Assembly: GCF_025567265.1 (NCBI RefSeq)
Contig: NZ_JAOQJW010000016.1
Coordinates: 22,429 to 86,428 of the forward strand
Direction: 5' to 3'
Source of the DNA: Dorea_A amylophila
Lineage (GTDB): Bacteria > Bacillota > Clostridia > Lachnospirales > Lachnospiraceae
Length of the DNA stretch: 64,000 nt
Shown here one piece after another: positions 51,501 to 59,311 of the stretch. The position numbers and the translations under genes are program-made. Within the stretch, counting starts at the first letter, position 1; each line of letters opens with the position of its first letter. The notes under the pieces were generated by a model, which had not been told where the DNA came from, did not search any database, and saw only the letters and a program-made list of their open reading frames with translations.

Positions 51501-51559
51501 CTGGTGCTGGACTGGCAGGTATCTTCTTCTACAAACGCCGTAAAATGAAGAAATCATAA
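48506..51559 (+). CDS. Thioester-domain, VaFE-repeat surface adhesin with sortase anchor
   Basis: Exported cell-wall protein of 1017 residues. The first 30 residues are a signal peptide (KRLCTGFLALATVVTALPST, cut after VHA). Residues about 35-200 form a thioester domain: Cys in ETAYCIDINTDF and the reactive Gln in LLEQCVVWQRL. Several SpaA/Cna-B modules follow (IKELSAPAGYKVDKT, VEETKAPNGYLLDGA, VESEAPNGYLTDG). Two VaFE repeats at about 700-960 are nearly duplicated (VTFEELYNFSNPDEP and VTFEELYDLSNPDEP). A Pro-rich spacer leads to SPKTGD, a membrane helix and RRKMKKS. AAAGGAG precedes ATG 48506. It is encoded just before the transfer genes; attachment to host or recipient cells is inferred. 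Confidence 0.92.
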   Translation: MKKILKRLCTGFLALATVVTALPSTPVHAESKQYWTESAERVGIIEKVMNDGSIGSTFNEGMMKVEGETAYCIDINTDFKNGYKTRADASSRMSADQISDVALSLEYVKQYGEAHKELNYKQVYLLEQCVVWQRLSVHLGWQCDNVRASYDEIPKATQDEVFSGAKAFVKENKGRYECGGYIYSGEGQELGQFWAKLNVGNAKLQKTSSNTSITDSNGNYSVAGAIYGVFSDKDCTKQLATLTTDENGNTDVVEVKAGTVYIKELSAPAGYKVDKTVYSLKIEAGKTATLNVSDTPKVTDTLIELFKIDMETQKDNPQGNASLAGAEFTWKYYAGFYTKDNLPAEATRTWVTKTIAETDSDGTTHYITKLADAYKVSGDSFYMQDGKAVFPLGTLTVEETKAPNGYLLDGAYMQAGDKSEQIKGLYVTQITEDGDLAVLSGSNQFSVSDKVIRGGVKIQKRDLETGDTKPQGSATLKDTAFDIISLKDNAVLVEGKLYKKNEVVKTIRTDIEGVASTSADLLPYGKFRIVESEAPNGYLTDGAKPIDFTITENGKIVDLTDKAHSIYNQIKRGDIEGVKIGAGTHKRLADVPFRITSKTTGENHVVVTDDNGQFSTSADWASHKHNTNAGKTSEDGVWFGISEPDDSKGALPYDTYIIEEMRCDSNKGFELIPPFEIVVSRNNLVVDLGTLTDEYEKEISIHTTATSKDGEKTILAGKEVTIVDTVKLDGLTKGTKYQLKGWQMLKEENTELIIDGKRVENNYTFIADDEEMKVEISYTFNASALGGKNLVTFEELYNFSNPDEPVKVAEHKDIEDDGQTVLITERIIKIHTTATDKDGNKELEAGKDVTIIDTVTLEGLEVGTKYQLKGWQMLKKENAELLINGKRVESDYTFTADSENMKVEVAFTFDATSFNGKQLVTFEELYDLSNPDEPKKVTEHKDIEDKGQTITFKEKPEVPKEPEKPETPQTPEKPSRPSDSPKTGDNTNLYELLVLLLTSGAGLAGIFFYKRRKMKKS

Positions 51560-51797
51560 GGCGGTAATGGTATGAGAAAAGGAAAATCACGCTCTCCGCC
51601 GAAGCTGTCAAACGGCAGACTTCCGCTTATTCTGGCTTGTCTGCCAACAACCTGCAAGAACACGGATAGTCAAGGGTGCGTAAGCATTGATTTTACCCTT
51701 TACTATCGGTGGGATTGCTGGTACTTCCCGAACCGCCAGAATAAGAAATCACAATCAAAAAACTTATCAAAAATAGAAAGAAACGAGGTAAAACAAT

Positions 51798-51940
51798 ATG
51801 GAAATGAAATATGTCGTGCCAGATATGGCACAGTCTTTTGGAACTCTTGAATTTGCAGGCGAAAGCGACCATGTTTTTGACAGAGATAAAGATAACCGCA
51901 GATTTTTCGCAAGAAGAAGCTATAACCTTTATTCAGATGT
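51798..51940 (+). CDS. DUF961/YdcP family protein (Tn916 Orf23-like), cut by assembly gap
   Basis: The first 48 residues of a protein usually of about 100: MEMKYVVPDMAQSFGTLEFA and FFARRSYNLYSDV match the conserved N-terminal part of Tn916 Orf23/YdcP proteins. These small proteins begin the transfer operon of Tn916-family elements. The rest lies in the run of N. GAGGTAAAACAAT precedes the ATG. Confidence 0.85.
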
Positions 51941-52241
51941 NNNNNNNNNNNNNNNNNNNNNNNNNNNNNNNNNNNNNNNNNNNNNNNNNNNNNNNNNNNN
52001 NNNNNNNNNNNNNNNNNNNNNNNNNNNNNNNNNNNNNNNNNNNNNNNNNNNNNNNNNNNNNNNNNNNNNNNNNNNNNNNNNNNNNNNNNNNNNNNNNNNN
52101 NNNNNNNNNNNNNNNNNNNNNNNNNNNNNNNNNNNNNNNNNNNNNNNNNNNNNNNNNNNNNNNNNNNNNNNNNNNNNNNNNNNNNNNNNNNNNNNNNNNN
52201 NNNNNNNNNNNNNNNNNNNNNNNNNNNNNNNNNNNNNNNNN
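51941..52241. other. Assembly gap (301 N)
   Basis: Unknown bases between two paralogous DUF961 genes; the size is consistent with the missing end of the first gene and start of the second. The gap may reflect a collapsed repeat. Confidence 0.98.
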
Positions 52242-52242
52242 G

Positions 52243-52560
52243 GTGCGTGATGTGTTCTTGCAGAATGAGGACGGGACACCGAGTACCCAGCTTAAAAAGC
52301 GTATCTATGATTTGAAGTGCAGTCTGCATGGTGGAATTATCCCCGTGTCCGTACCGCCAGAAGTACCGTTAAGGGAATTTCCGTACAATGCAGTTGTGGA
52401 ACTTGTCAATCCAGTAGCCGATACGGTATCACGAAAAACCTATACAGGTGCAGATGTGGACTGGTATGTAAAGGCAGAGGATATTGTGTTGAAGAATAAA
52501 GGCAATCAGAACGCAGGTAATCCACAGAACCCTACACCGCAGGGACAACAGAAAAAATAG
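52243..52560 (+). CDS. DUF961 family protein (Tn916 Orf22-like), N-terminus in gap
   Basis: The last 105 residues of a protein related to Tn916 Orf22: VFLQNEDGTPSTQLKKRIYD, a PVSVPPEVPLREFPYNAVVE segment and the conserved GADVDWYVKAEDIVL, ending in a Gln/Asn/Pro-rich tail. It follows the Orf23-like gene and precedes the cargo module. The start is lost in the gap. Confidence 0.88.
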   Translation: MRDVFLQNEDGTPSTQLKKRIYDLKCSLHGGIIPVSVPPEVPLREFPYNAVVELVNPVADTVSRKTYTGADVDWYVKAEDIVLKNKGNQNAGNPQNPTPQGQQKK

Positions 52561-52581
52561 GATTGCCGAGTAAAAATTATA

Positions 52582-52610
52582 TTGTAGAGCATACTGCATA
52601 ACGGTATAAT
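52582..52610 (+). promoter_or_regulatory. Promoter of cargo module 1
   Basis: TTGTAG, 17 bp, perfect TATAAT, leading into the response-regulator gene 33 bp later. Its bases and spacing closely resemble the promoter of cargo module 2 at 59252. Confidence 0.7.
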
Positions 52611-52642
52611 TATTTCATATCAAATATAATGGAGTGATGAAA

Positions 52643-53305
52643 ATGAAGCATATCTTAATTGTTGATGATGATATTCATATAAACAAAATGTTGGACGAAG
52701 TTTTAGTACATGAAAGATATATGGTTTCCCATGCTTACTCTGGTACAGAAGCATTATTATTTTTAGCAGATACAAAACCAGATTTGATTTTGCTAGACTT
52801 AATGTTACCGGGATTGTCTGGGGAAGAATTATTACCACAAATATCAGATATTCCCATTATTGTTATGAGTGCAAAAGTAGATGTTGAAGATAAGGTATCT
52901 CTTTTACTTGGTGGTGCAGTTGATTATGTTACTAAGCCTTTTGATACAAAAGAATTATTGGCAAGAATTACTGTTGCACTTAGAGTTAAAACACCCTCAT
53001 TAAACAGAACATTAGAATTTGAAGATATTACATTGGATACATTTACTTATGAAGTGTTCATAGAGGACAAAAAAGTAAAACTGACGAGAACGGAATATGC
53101 TATTTTGAAATTGTTAATACAAAATCCGAAGCAAGTTATTGTAAAGTCATTTCTTTTAGAAAAAATTAGTGAGGACACACCAGACTGTACTGAAAGCTCA
53201 TTAAAAATGCACATTAGTAATTTAAGAAAAAAACTTCGTGATATAAGTGGAAAAGATTATATTGAAGCTGTTTGGGGAATTGGATTTAAAATGAGAACAG
53301 AATAA
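52643..53305 (+). CDS. OmpR-family response regulator
   Basis: Two-component regulator of 220 residues. The receiver domain (1-115) has the acidic pocket DDD near residue 8, the phospho-acceptor in LDLMLPGLSGEE (Asp about 51) and Lys in YVTKPFDTKE (about 102). The C-terminal winged helix follows (FEDITLDTFTYEV, LTRTEYAILKLLIQNPKQ, AVWGIGFKM). Its histidine kinase is encoded three genes on, with an ABC transporter between. This order is typical of systems that sense and resist antimicrobial peptides. Confidence 0.95.
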   Translation: MKHILIVDDDIHINKMLDEVLVHERYMVSHAYSGTEALLFLADTKPDLILLDLMLPGLSGEELLPQISDIPIIVMSAKVDVEDKVSLLLGGAVDYVTKPFDTKELLARITVALRVKTPSLNRTLEFEDITLDTFTYEVFIEDKKVKLTRTEYAILKLLIQNPKQVIVKSFLLEKISEDTPDCTESSLKMHISNLRKKLRDISGKDYIEAVWGIGFKMRTE

Positions 53306-53394
53306 ATCTTTACTGTTTCTTTACTGTTTTCTTTACCGCTTTCTTTACTCTTACAAGATAGAATAACTATATCAGAAAACAGGAGGTAAAAATC

Positions 53395-54309
53395 ATGGAA
53401 TATGTTCTTAAAACAAATTCTTTATGTAAGAACTACGGGCATTTTAAAGCACTCAACGGCTTATCAATGAATGTGCCTAAAGGTTCGATTTATGGTCTTA
53501 TCGGCAAAAACGGAGCAGGCAAAACAACTCTTATACGGTTGATATGTGGTTTACAAGAGCCTACATCTGGCGACTATGTTCTTTATGGCAAAAAGCACAT
53601 AGATAAGGACATTACAAAATCTCGTCGCAGAATGGGAGCAATCGTAGAAACACCGTCAATTTATGTTGATTTAACAGCGTATGAAAATTTAAAGGAGCAA
53701 TACAAAGTATTAGGTATTCCCTCTGATGATGGAATTTCCGAAATATTAAAATTAGTTGGTCTTGAAAATACGGGAAATAAAAAAACAAAAAATTTTTCTC
53801 TTGGTATGCGTCAAAGACTAGGTATTGCGGTTGCTCTTGCAGGTTCGCCAGATTTTCTCGTTCTTGATGAGCCAGTCAATGGACTTGACCCACAAGGAAT
53901 TATAGAAATTAGGGAATTGATCTTGAAGCTCAATCAAGAACATGGAATTACCGTTTTGATTTCTAGTCATATATTAGACGAGCTATCAAAACTGGCAACA
54001 TACTATGGCTTTATTGACAATGGTAAAATGATAAAACAGATTAGCTCTATTGAATTGGAAAGTAAATGCCGAAAATGTACTCATTTAAAAGTATCAAGCA
54101 CAAAAACCCTTGCTTATGTTTTAGACACTATGAACATTGAATATAAAATACTTTCTAATACAGAAGCGGATATTTTTGAAAAAGTTAATATTTCAAAATT
54201 AACGACAGAATTATCCAAAAAAGATTGTGAAGTTATTTCGATACATGAACATGATGAAAGTTTAGAAAGTTATTTTGTTAGCTTGGTAGGGGGTGCAAGA
54301 CATGAATAA
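53395..54309 (+). CDS. ABC transporter ATP-binding protein
   Basis: ATPase of 304 residues resembling lantibiotic-immunity and BcrA-type transporters. Walker A is GKNGAGKTTLIR near residue 40, the signature NFSLGMRQRLGIAVAL near 138, Walker B FLVLDEPVNGLDPQG near 160, and the H-loop ISSHILDEL near 195. The C-terminal 90 residues are the usual BcrA-like extension. AGGAGG lies before the ATG. It overlaps the permease gene by 8 bp. The 90-bp spacer after the response regulator has no hairpin. Confidence 0.95.
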   Translation: MEYVLKTNSLCKNYGHFKALNGLSMNVPKGSIYGLIGKNGAGKTTLIRLICGLQEPTSGDYVLYGKKHIDKDITKSRRRMGAIVETPSIYVDLTAYENLKEQYKVLGIPSDDGISEILKLVGLENTGNKKTKNFSLGMRQRLGIAVALAGSPDFLVLDEPVNGLDPQGIIEIRELILKLNQEHGITVLISSHILDELSKLATYYGFIDNGKMIKQISSIELESKCRKCTHLKVSSTKTLAYVLDTMNIEYKILSNTEADIFEKVNISKLTTELSKKDCEVISIHEHDESLESYFVSLVGGARHE

Positions 54310-55129
54310 ATTATTATCTGCTAATTTCTTTCGATTAAGGAAAAATAAATGTTTTAGGGGTTCATTAGCTTTTATGTTTGTGATTGGAATAGCTAGCCCA
54401 CTATTGAGATATAGGGATATGAAACAGTCTGGATATATCAATAATCTTGACAATGGATTTTTCATGTGTGCATTGTTCATAGGAATTATTCTTGCTGTAT
54501 TTTGTAGTCTTTTTATCGGTACAGAACATAATGACGGAACAATCAGAAACAAAATTATCGTAGGACAGAAAAGAGAAACTATTTATTTATCAAATATGGT
54601 AACTTGTTCTATTATTGCAATTACAATGTGTATTGTGTTTTTTGTTCCGTATCTCAGCGTTGGAATTCCTTTACTTGGATTTTTTGTTGCTGATATGAAA
54701 ATGATTGTAATGATAGGAATAACTGTCTTGGTTTTATCAGTTACATTTGCTTCTCTTTTCACACTTGTAGCAATGCTCTCTCAAAATAAAGCTATTATTG
54801 CAGTAGCTTGTATTCTATTTTCATTTGGGCTTTTGTTTGCTGGTGCAATGTGTAATAGAATGTTGGACGCTCCAAAAACTATTCCAGCTTATTCGATAGG
54901 AGAAAATGGAGAAAACACAGCTCAAGAAATGGAAAATCCAAAATATTTAGACGGAACAAAACGAGAAATTGTGCAATTCATTTATGATGTAAATCCAGGC
55001 GGTCAAGCAATTCAATGTTCAACAATGCAAGTTGTTAATTTAACACGATTGCCTATATATTCCTTAGTAATCGTTATACTTACAACTGGTGCAGGTGTTT
55101 GGATTTTCAAGAAAAAAGATTTAAAGTAA
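54302..55129 (+). CDS. ABC transporter permease
   Basis: Membrane partner of 275 residues with about six transmembrane segments (FMCALFIGIILAVFCSLFIG, IIAITMCIVFFVPYLSVGIP, IAVACILFSFGLLFAGAMC and the C-terminal SLVIVILTTGAGVWIF). The start at 54302 (MNKLLSANFFRLRK) is preferred over the longer frame because it follows GGGGTG. Together with the ATPase it forms an exporter of the BcrAB/immunity type, presumably for a membrane-active peptide; the substrate is inferred. Confidence 0.9.
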   Translation: MNKLLSANFFRLRKNKCFRGSLAFMFVIGIASPLLRYRDMKQSGYINNLDNGFFMCALFIGIILAVFCSLFIGTEHNDGTIRNKIIVGQKRETIYLSNMVTCSIIAITMCIVFFVPYLSVGIPLLGFFVADMKMIVMIGITVLVLSVTFASLFTLVAMLSQNKAIIAVACILFSFGLLFAGAMCNRMLDAPKTIPAYSIGENGENTAQEMENPKYLDGTKREIVQFIYDVNPGGQAIQCSTMQVVNLTRLPIYSLVIVILTTGAGVWIFKKKDLK

Positions 55130-55143
55130 AGGAGTGAAAAATT

Positions 55144-56031
55144 ATGCTATGGTTATGGCTTTTCATAAGTGGACTGATTTTAGTGATTGTCTTGTTACTT
55201 ATCAAGATACATTTATTACGAAAATCTGCAAAAGAAATAGAATGTTCATTCGCTGAAAAGCTCATAACCGATAGTAATACTCTGATTGATATTTCAAGCA
55301 ACGATAAATATATGTGTCATTTAGCAAATGAAATAAATATCCAGCTACGAAAGCTCCGAGCTGAACGCAGAAAATTTCAAAAAGGCGATATAGAATTAAA
55401 AAATGCTGTTACAAATGTTTCTCACGATTTACGCACACCGCTAACCGCAATATATGGCTATTTGGATTTACTTGAACAAGAAGAAAAAAGTGAAAAAGTG
55501 AATAGATATATTGCTGTCATAAAAAATCGTACAGAAATGCTAAAACAACTAACAGAAGAATTATTTCGTTATTCTGTGATTTTAACTTCAGAAGAAGATT
55601 TAAAAATTGAACCTATTACTATTAACAATGTATTAGAGGAAAGTATCGCTTCATTTTATACAATTTTAAAAGAAAAGCAAATTTCTCCTAAGATTATCAT
55701 TCCACAGAAAAAGATAGTTCGTAATCTTGACCGTTCCGCATTATCAAGAATATTTGCAAATTTATTGAATAATGTGGTCAAGTACAGTAATGGTGATTTA
55801 GAAGTTACATTATTTGAAAATGGAGAAATTCATTTTATAAACCATGCTTCAAATTTGACTGAAATAGAAGTTGGAAAATTATTTGACCGATTTTATACAG
55901 TTAATAATGCTAGAAATTCAACTGGACTGGGATTGTCTATTTCAAAAGCATTAGTTGAAAAGATGAATGGTACAATTTCAGCCGAGTATAACAATGAAAT
56001 GCTTAATATTTGCATTGTGTTTGATTTGTGA
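55144..56031 (+). CDS. Sensor histidine kinase
   Basis: Kinase of 295 residues with one N-terminal transmembrane helix (LWLWLFISGLILVIVLLLIK) and almost no outer domain. The H-box is NVSHDLRTPLTAIYGYL near residue 93, the N-box NLLNNVVKYSNGD near 205 and the G-box NSTGLGLSISKAL near 258. Lacking a sensor loop, it probably reads transporter state, as in BceS-type systems. It closes cargo module 1 and is followed by a terminator. Confidence 0.95.
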   Translation: MLWLWLFISGLILVIVLLLIKIHLLRKSAKEIECSFAEKLITDSNTLIDISSNDKYMCHLANEINIQLRKLRAERRKFQKGDIELKNAVTNVSHDLRTPLTAIYGYLDLLEQEEKSEKVNRYIAVIKNRTEMLKQLTEELFRYSVILTSEEDLKIEPITINNVLEESIASFYTILKEKQISPKIIIPQKKIVRNLDRSALSRIFANLLNNVVKYSNGDLEVTLFENGEIHFINHASNLTEIEVGKLFDRFYTVNNARNSTGLGLSISKALVEKMNGTISAEYNNEMLNICIVFDL

Positions 56032-56046
56032 AAATAACTTTTTATA

Positions 56047-56076
56047 GCAGTTAGTCTTATGATTGACTGCTTTTTT
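56047..56076 (+). terminator. Terminator/repeat ending cargo module 1
   Basis: GCAGTTAGTC...GATTGACTGC hairpin followed by six T. The 24-base core differs by one base from the hairpin at 59763 that ends cargo module 2, and flanking bases after the T-run also match. Confidence 0.85.
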
Positions 56077-56102
56077 CGTACCCAGAAAGGAGTGATTGAT
56101 TT

Positions 56103-57497
56103 ATGCGTAAGATTTGGAATAAAGGACACCGTATCAGAGCCAGCGACAAGCACCTTGTTTACCATTTTTCCATAGGAACGCTTCTGTTTATATTTGTGGC
56201 GGTTCTCCTGCTACTGAATATGAAACAGCTCATGCGTACCGATTGGGAGCATTTCAGCTTGTTAGAGAATGGCTTGACACTCTCCCCTTACAACTTCATA
56301 ACCATACTGATAGCGACTGGTGCTTGTGTATTGGTCGCTTTTCTGTATTACCGCTTCTGTTACGACAGTTTCAAGAAGCTCCTGCACCGTCAAAAGCTGG
56401 CAAGAATGGTGTTGGAAAATAAGTGGTATGAAGCCGATACCGTACAAGACAGCGGTTTTTTTACTGACCTGCAAAGCAGATCAAGGGAAAAAATCGTCTG
56501 GTTTCCGAAGATTTATTATCAAATGGAAAAGGGACTGCTCCATATCCGCTGTGAAATCACGTTGGGAAAATATCAAGACCAGCTTTTACGGTTAGAGGAT
56601 AAATTGGAAAGTGGTTTGTATTGTGAGCTGACCGACAAGACCTTGCATGACGGATATATCGAATATACTCTGCTTTATGATATGATAGCGAACCGTATTA
56701 CCATTAATGAAGTACGTGCAGAGAACGGCTGTCTTAGACTGATGAAAAATCTTGTCTGGGAATATGACGCACTTCCTCATGCTCTGATTGCTGGTGGGAC
56801 TGGTGGCGGTAAAACCTATTTTCTGCTGACGCTCATTGAAGCCCTACTGCATACTGACGCTATCCTTTACATTTTAGACCCTAAGAACAGCGACCTTGCA
56901 GACTTGGGAACAGTCATGCCTAATGTCTATCACACCAAAGAAGAAATGATTGAATGCGTCAATGCCTTTTATGAGGGCATGGTACGGCGAAGTGAGGAAA
57001 TGAAGCAACACCCGAACTATAAGACGGGCGAAAACTACGCCTATCTGGGACTTCCACCCTGCTTTCTTATCTTTGATGAATATGTGGCGTTTTTTGAAAT
57101 GTTGGGGACAAAAGAAAGCGTGAGCTTACTTAGCCAGTTAAAGAAAATCGTTATGTTAGGGCGACAAGCAGGTTATTTCCTTATTGTTGCCTGCCAGCGT
57201 CCAGACGCAAAGTATTTTTCAGATGGTATCAGAGATAACTTCAATTTCCGTGTGGGACTTGGGCGTATCAGCGAATTAGGTTACGGTATGCTGTTTGGTT
57301 CAGATGTGAAAAAGCAGTTTTTCCAGAAGCGTATCAAGGGGCGTGGCTATTGTGATGTGGGAACAAGTGTTATAAGTGAATTTTATACGCCTTTAGTCCC
57401 GAAAGGACATGATTTTTTGCAGACTATCGGTTCTCTTGCACAAGCAAGGCAGGACGTGACGGCGACGTGCGAAGCGAAAGGCGACGGCACGGACTAG
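56103..57497 (+). CDS. FtsK/SpoIIIE-type coupling ATPase (Tn916 Orf21-like, TcpA/ConQ)
   Basis: Coupling protein of 464 residues that feeds the relaxase-DNA complex into the conjugation pore. Two N-terminal membrane helices (IGTLLFIFVAVLLLLNMKQL, FITILIATGACVLVAFLYY) lead to the motor domain with Walker A GGTGGGKTYF near residue 240, Walker B FLIFDEYVAFFE near 325 and IVACQRPDAKYFSDGIRDN near 365. It precedes the oriT hairpins and the MobT relaxase gene, the Tn916 order. Confidence 0.95.
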   Translation: MRKIWNKGHRIRASDKHLVYHFSIGTLLFIFVAVLLLLNMKQLMRTDWEHFSLLENGLTLSPYNFITILIATGACVLVAFLYYRFCYDSFKKLLHRQKLARMVLENKWYEADTVQDSGFFTDLQSRSREKIVWFPKIYYQMEKGLLHIRCEITLGKYQDQLLRLEDKLESGLYCELTDKTLHDGYIEYTLLYDMIANRITINEVRAENGCLRLMKNLVWEYDALPHALIAGGTGGGKTYFLLTLIEALLHTDAILYILDPKNSDLADLGTVMPNVYHTKEEMIECVNAFYEGMVRRSEEMKQHPNYKTGENYAYLGLPPCFLIFDEYVAFFEMLGTKESVSLLSQLKKIVMLGRQAGYFLIVACQRPDAKYFSDGIRDNFNFRVGLGRISELGYGMLFGSDVKKQFFQKRIKGRGYCDVGTSVISEFYTPLVPKGHDFLQTIGSLAQARQDVTATCEAKGDGTD

Positions 57498-57502
57498 CCG
57501 TT

Positions 57503-57559
57503 GCTGGTGTGGCGAAGCCACGCCAGCAGGTAAAACCCCTCGGTATCTAACAGAGGGGT
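57503..57559 (+). other. oriT region of the Tn916-type element
   Basis: Two hairpins between the coupling ATPase and relaxase genes: GCTGGTGTGGC/GCCACGCCAGC (57503-57527) and ACCCCTC...GAGGGGT (57535-57559) with loop GGTATCTAACA. The second resembles the ICEBs1/Tn916 oriT hairpin, where MobT-type relaxases nick. The 180 bp between the genes hold no other feature. Confidence 0.7.
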
Positions 57560-57679
57560 ACGTTTGCAAATGGACAATAGACAAAAAACATAGGAAACAT
57601 AAGGCTTATCGCATAGTTTCCTTGCAAAATTCAGATGTGAAGTCGCCTTAAAAAACTTCACACTTTACAGATTGGGGGT

Positions 57680-58876
57680 ATGGTTCTGAATGAAGAACAA
57701 GGAATAAAAGAATTACGGGAGAAACGGATTGCTTACGGTATCTCACAAGGCAGGCTGGCGTTGGCTTCTGGTATCACAAGGGAATATCTCAACAAGATAG
57801 AAAGCGGAAAAATGAAGCCGTCAAAGGAACTTCTTAATACTCTGCAAAAGGAACTGGCAAAGTTCAATCCAGAAGCACCGCTTACCATGCTGTTTGATTA
57901 TGTAAAAATCCGTTTTCCCACGCTGGATATACAGCACATCATCAAAGATATATTAAAACTGAATATCAACTATATGCTCCATGAAGATTACGGACATTAC
58001 AGTTATACGGAGCATTATTCTTTAGGGGACATCTTTATCTATACGTCGGCTGACGAAGAAAAGGGTGTCCTTTTAGAGTTAAAGGGGCGAGGTTGCCGAC
58101 AGTTTGAAAGTTACTTGCTGGCACAGGAAAGAAGCTGGTATGACTTTCTCATGGACGCACTCGTAGACGGTGGTGTTATGAAGCGTATCGACCTTGCTAT
58201 CAACGACCATATGGGCATTTTGGATATTCCAGAGCTTGCGGAAAAATGCAGGAAACGGGAATATATCGGAAAGTCCAGAAGTTACAAGTTTTACTTGTCG
58301 GGCGAGCTTATCAAGCATAGAGAGGACGACAGAGAATATATGGGGCGTACCCTTTATCTTGGTTCGCTGAAATCCGATGTGTATTTCTGTATCTATGAAA
58401 AGGACTATGAGCAGTACGTCAAGTTCGGGATACCGCTGGAAGAAGCCGATATTATTAACCGTTTTGAGATACGGCTTAGAAATGAACGAGCCTATTATGC
58501 AGTACGAGATTTGCTGACGTATTATGACGCAGAGCAGACCGCCTTTTCTATCATCAACCAGTATGTGCGGTTTGTTGATGAAGAACCCGACAAACGAAAA
58601 AGCGACTGGAAACTCAATGACCGCTGGGCTTGGTTTATCGGCGATAACAGACAGAGCTTGAAGCTGACGACAAAGCCAGAGCCGTACACCTTAGACCGCA
58701 CGTTGCGTTGGGTACAACGGCAGGTAGCACCGACCTTGAAAATGCTGAAAAAGATTGATAAGGGAAATGGTACAGATTACATGGAAACAATCGAACAGCA
58801 GGCAAAGCTCACAGAAAAGCATGAAATGATAATCAAACAGCAGACGACCCCTGCAAAAGATTTAGTAGAAAGTTAG
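57680..58876 (+). CDS. MobT-type relaxase (Tn916 Orf20-like)
   Basis: Rolling-circle-initiator-like relaxase of 398 residues that nicks oriT for transfer and replication of the circular element. Residues 8-70 are a helix-turn-helix (ELREKRIAYGISQGRLALAS, TREYLNKIESGKMKPSKELL), and the Rep_trans catalytic domain fills residues about 85-340 (GVLLELKGRGCRQFESYLLA, KRIDLAINDHMGI, NRFEIRLRNERAYYAV). The GGGGG before the ATG is close. Two small membrane-protein genes follow immediately. Confidence 0.93.
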   Translation: MVLNEEQGIKELREKRIAYGISQGRLALASGITREYLNKIESGKMKPSKELLNTLQKELAKFNPEAPLTMLFDYVKIRFPTLDIQHIIKDILKLNINYMLHEDYGHYSYTEHYSLGDIFIYTSADEEKGVLLELKGRGCRQFESYLLAQERSWYDFLMDALVDGGVMKRIDLAINDHMGILDIPELAEKCRKREYIGKSRSYKFYLSGELIKHREDDREYMGRTLYLGSLKSDVYFCIYEKDYEQYVKFGIPLEEADIINRFEIRLRNERAYYAVRDLLTYYDAEQTAFSIINQYVRFVDEEPDKRKSDWKLNDRWAWFIGDNRQSLKLTTKPEPYTLDRTLRWVQRQVAPTLKMLKKIDKGNGTDYMETIEQQAKLTEKHEMIIKQQTTPAKDLVES

Positions 58877-58887
58877 GAGTGATAAAA

Positions 58888-59022
58888 ATGTGGGTATTAT
58901 TAAAAGATTTCCTGCTGGTATCTATGGGAATGGGTATCGGTGTAGTCTTGATGTGTATTTTGAATGTCGGCAAAGAAGCTGACTATGAAATGAAACAATT
59001 AAAAGAAAGCGAGGACAATTAA
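58888..59022 (+). CDS. Small single-helix membrane protein (DUF3789-like)
   Basis: Protein of 44 residues: MWVLLKDFLLVSMGMGIGVV membrane helix followed by a charged tail (GKEADYEMKQLKESEDN). AGGAGTG lies 7 nt before its ATG and it abuts the tcpD-like gene with no gap. Such a gene regularly occupies this place in Tn916-like elements. Function unknown. Confidence 0.8.
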   Translation: MWVLLKDFLLVSMGMGIGVVLMCILNVGKEADYEMKQLKESEDN

Positions 59023-59244
59023 ATGAATTTCGGACAAAATTTGTATCAATGGTTTTTATCAAACGCACAGAGCTTAGTGCTTATGGCGATTGTGGTTATC
59101 GGTATCTACTTAGGGTTCAAGCGTGAGTTTTCCAAACTTATCGGCTTTTTGGTAGTTGCCTTGATTGCTGTCGGCTTGGTATTCAATGCTGGCGGTGTGA
59201 AAGATGTACTGTTAGAGCTGTTCAATAAGATTATCGGTGCATAA
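59023..59244 (+). CDS. TcpD-family conjugal membrane protein
   Basis: Protein of 73 residues with two transmembrane helices (LVLMAIVVIGIYLGFKREF, LIGFLVVALIAVGLVFNAGG) and a short amphipathic end. It matches the TcpD/Tn916 Orf19-type component of the transfer apparatus in size, topology and position. Its start codon directly follows the stop of the preceding gene. Confidence 0.8.
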   Translation: MNFGQNLYQWFLSNAQSLVLMAIVVIGIYLGFKREFSKLIGFLVVALIAVGLVFNAGGVKDVLLELFNKIIGA

Positions 59245-59251
59245 AATTTTA

Positions 59252-59280
59252 TTGTGGGGCTGATGTATGGGTGCTATAAT
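59252..59280 (+). promoter_or_regulatory. Promoter of cargo module 2
   Basis: TTGTGG, 17 bp, perfect TATAAT, 31 bp before the TTG start of the NTF2-like gene. The run AAAATTTTATTGTGGGGC before it aligns with AAAATTATATTGTAGAGC at the promoter of module 1. Confidence 0.7.
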
Positions 59281-59311
59281 GTGAAAAAAGAAGTAATCGA
59301 GGTGTTCTATT

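Noticed and set aside
51572..51850. A 92-residue open frame between the adhesin and the DUF961 gene
   Set aside because: It overlaps the DUF961 start by 53 bp, its composition is unlike a folded protein and only its first part might be a remnant of an Orf24-like gene.
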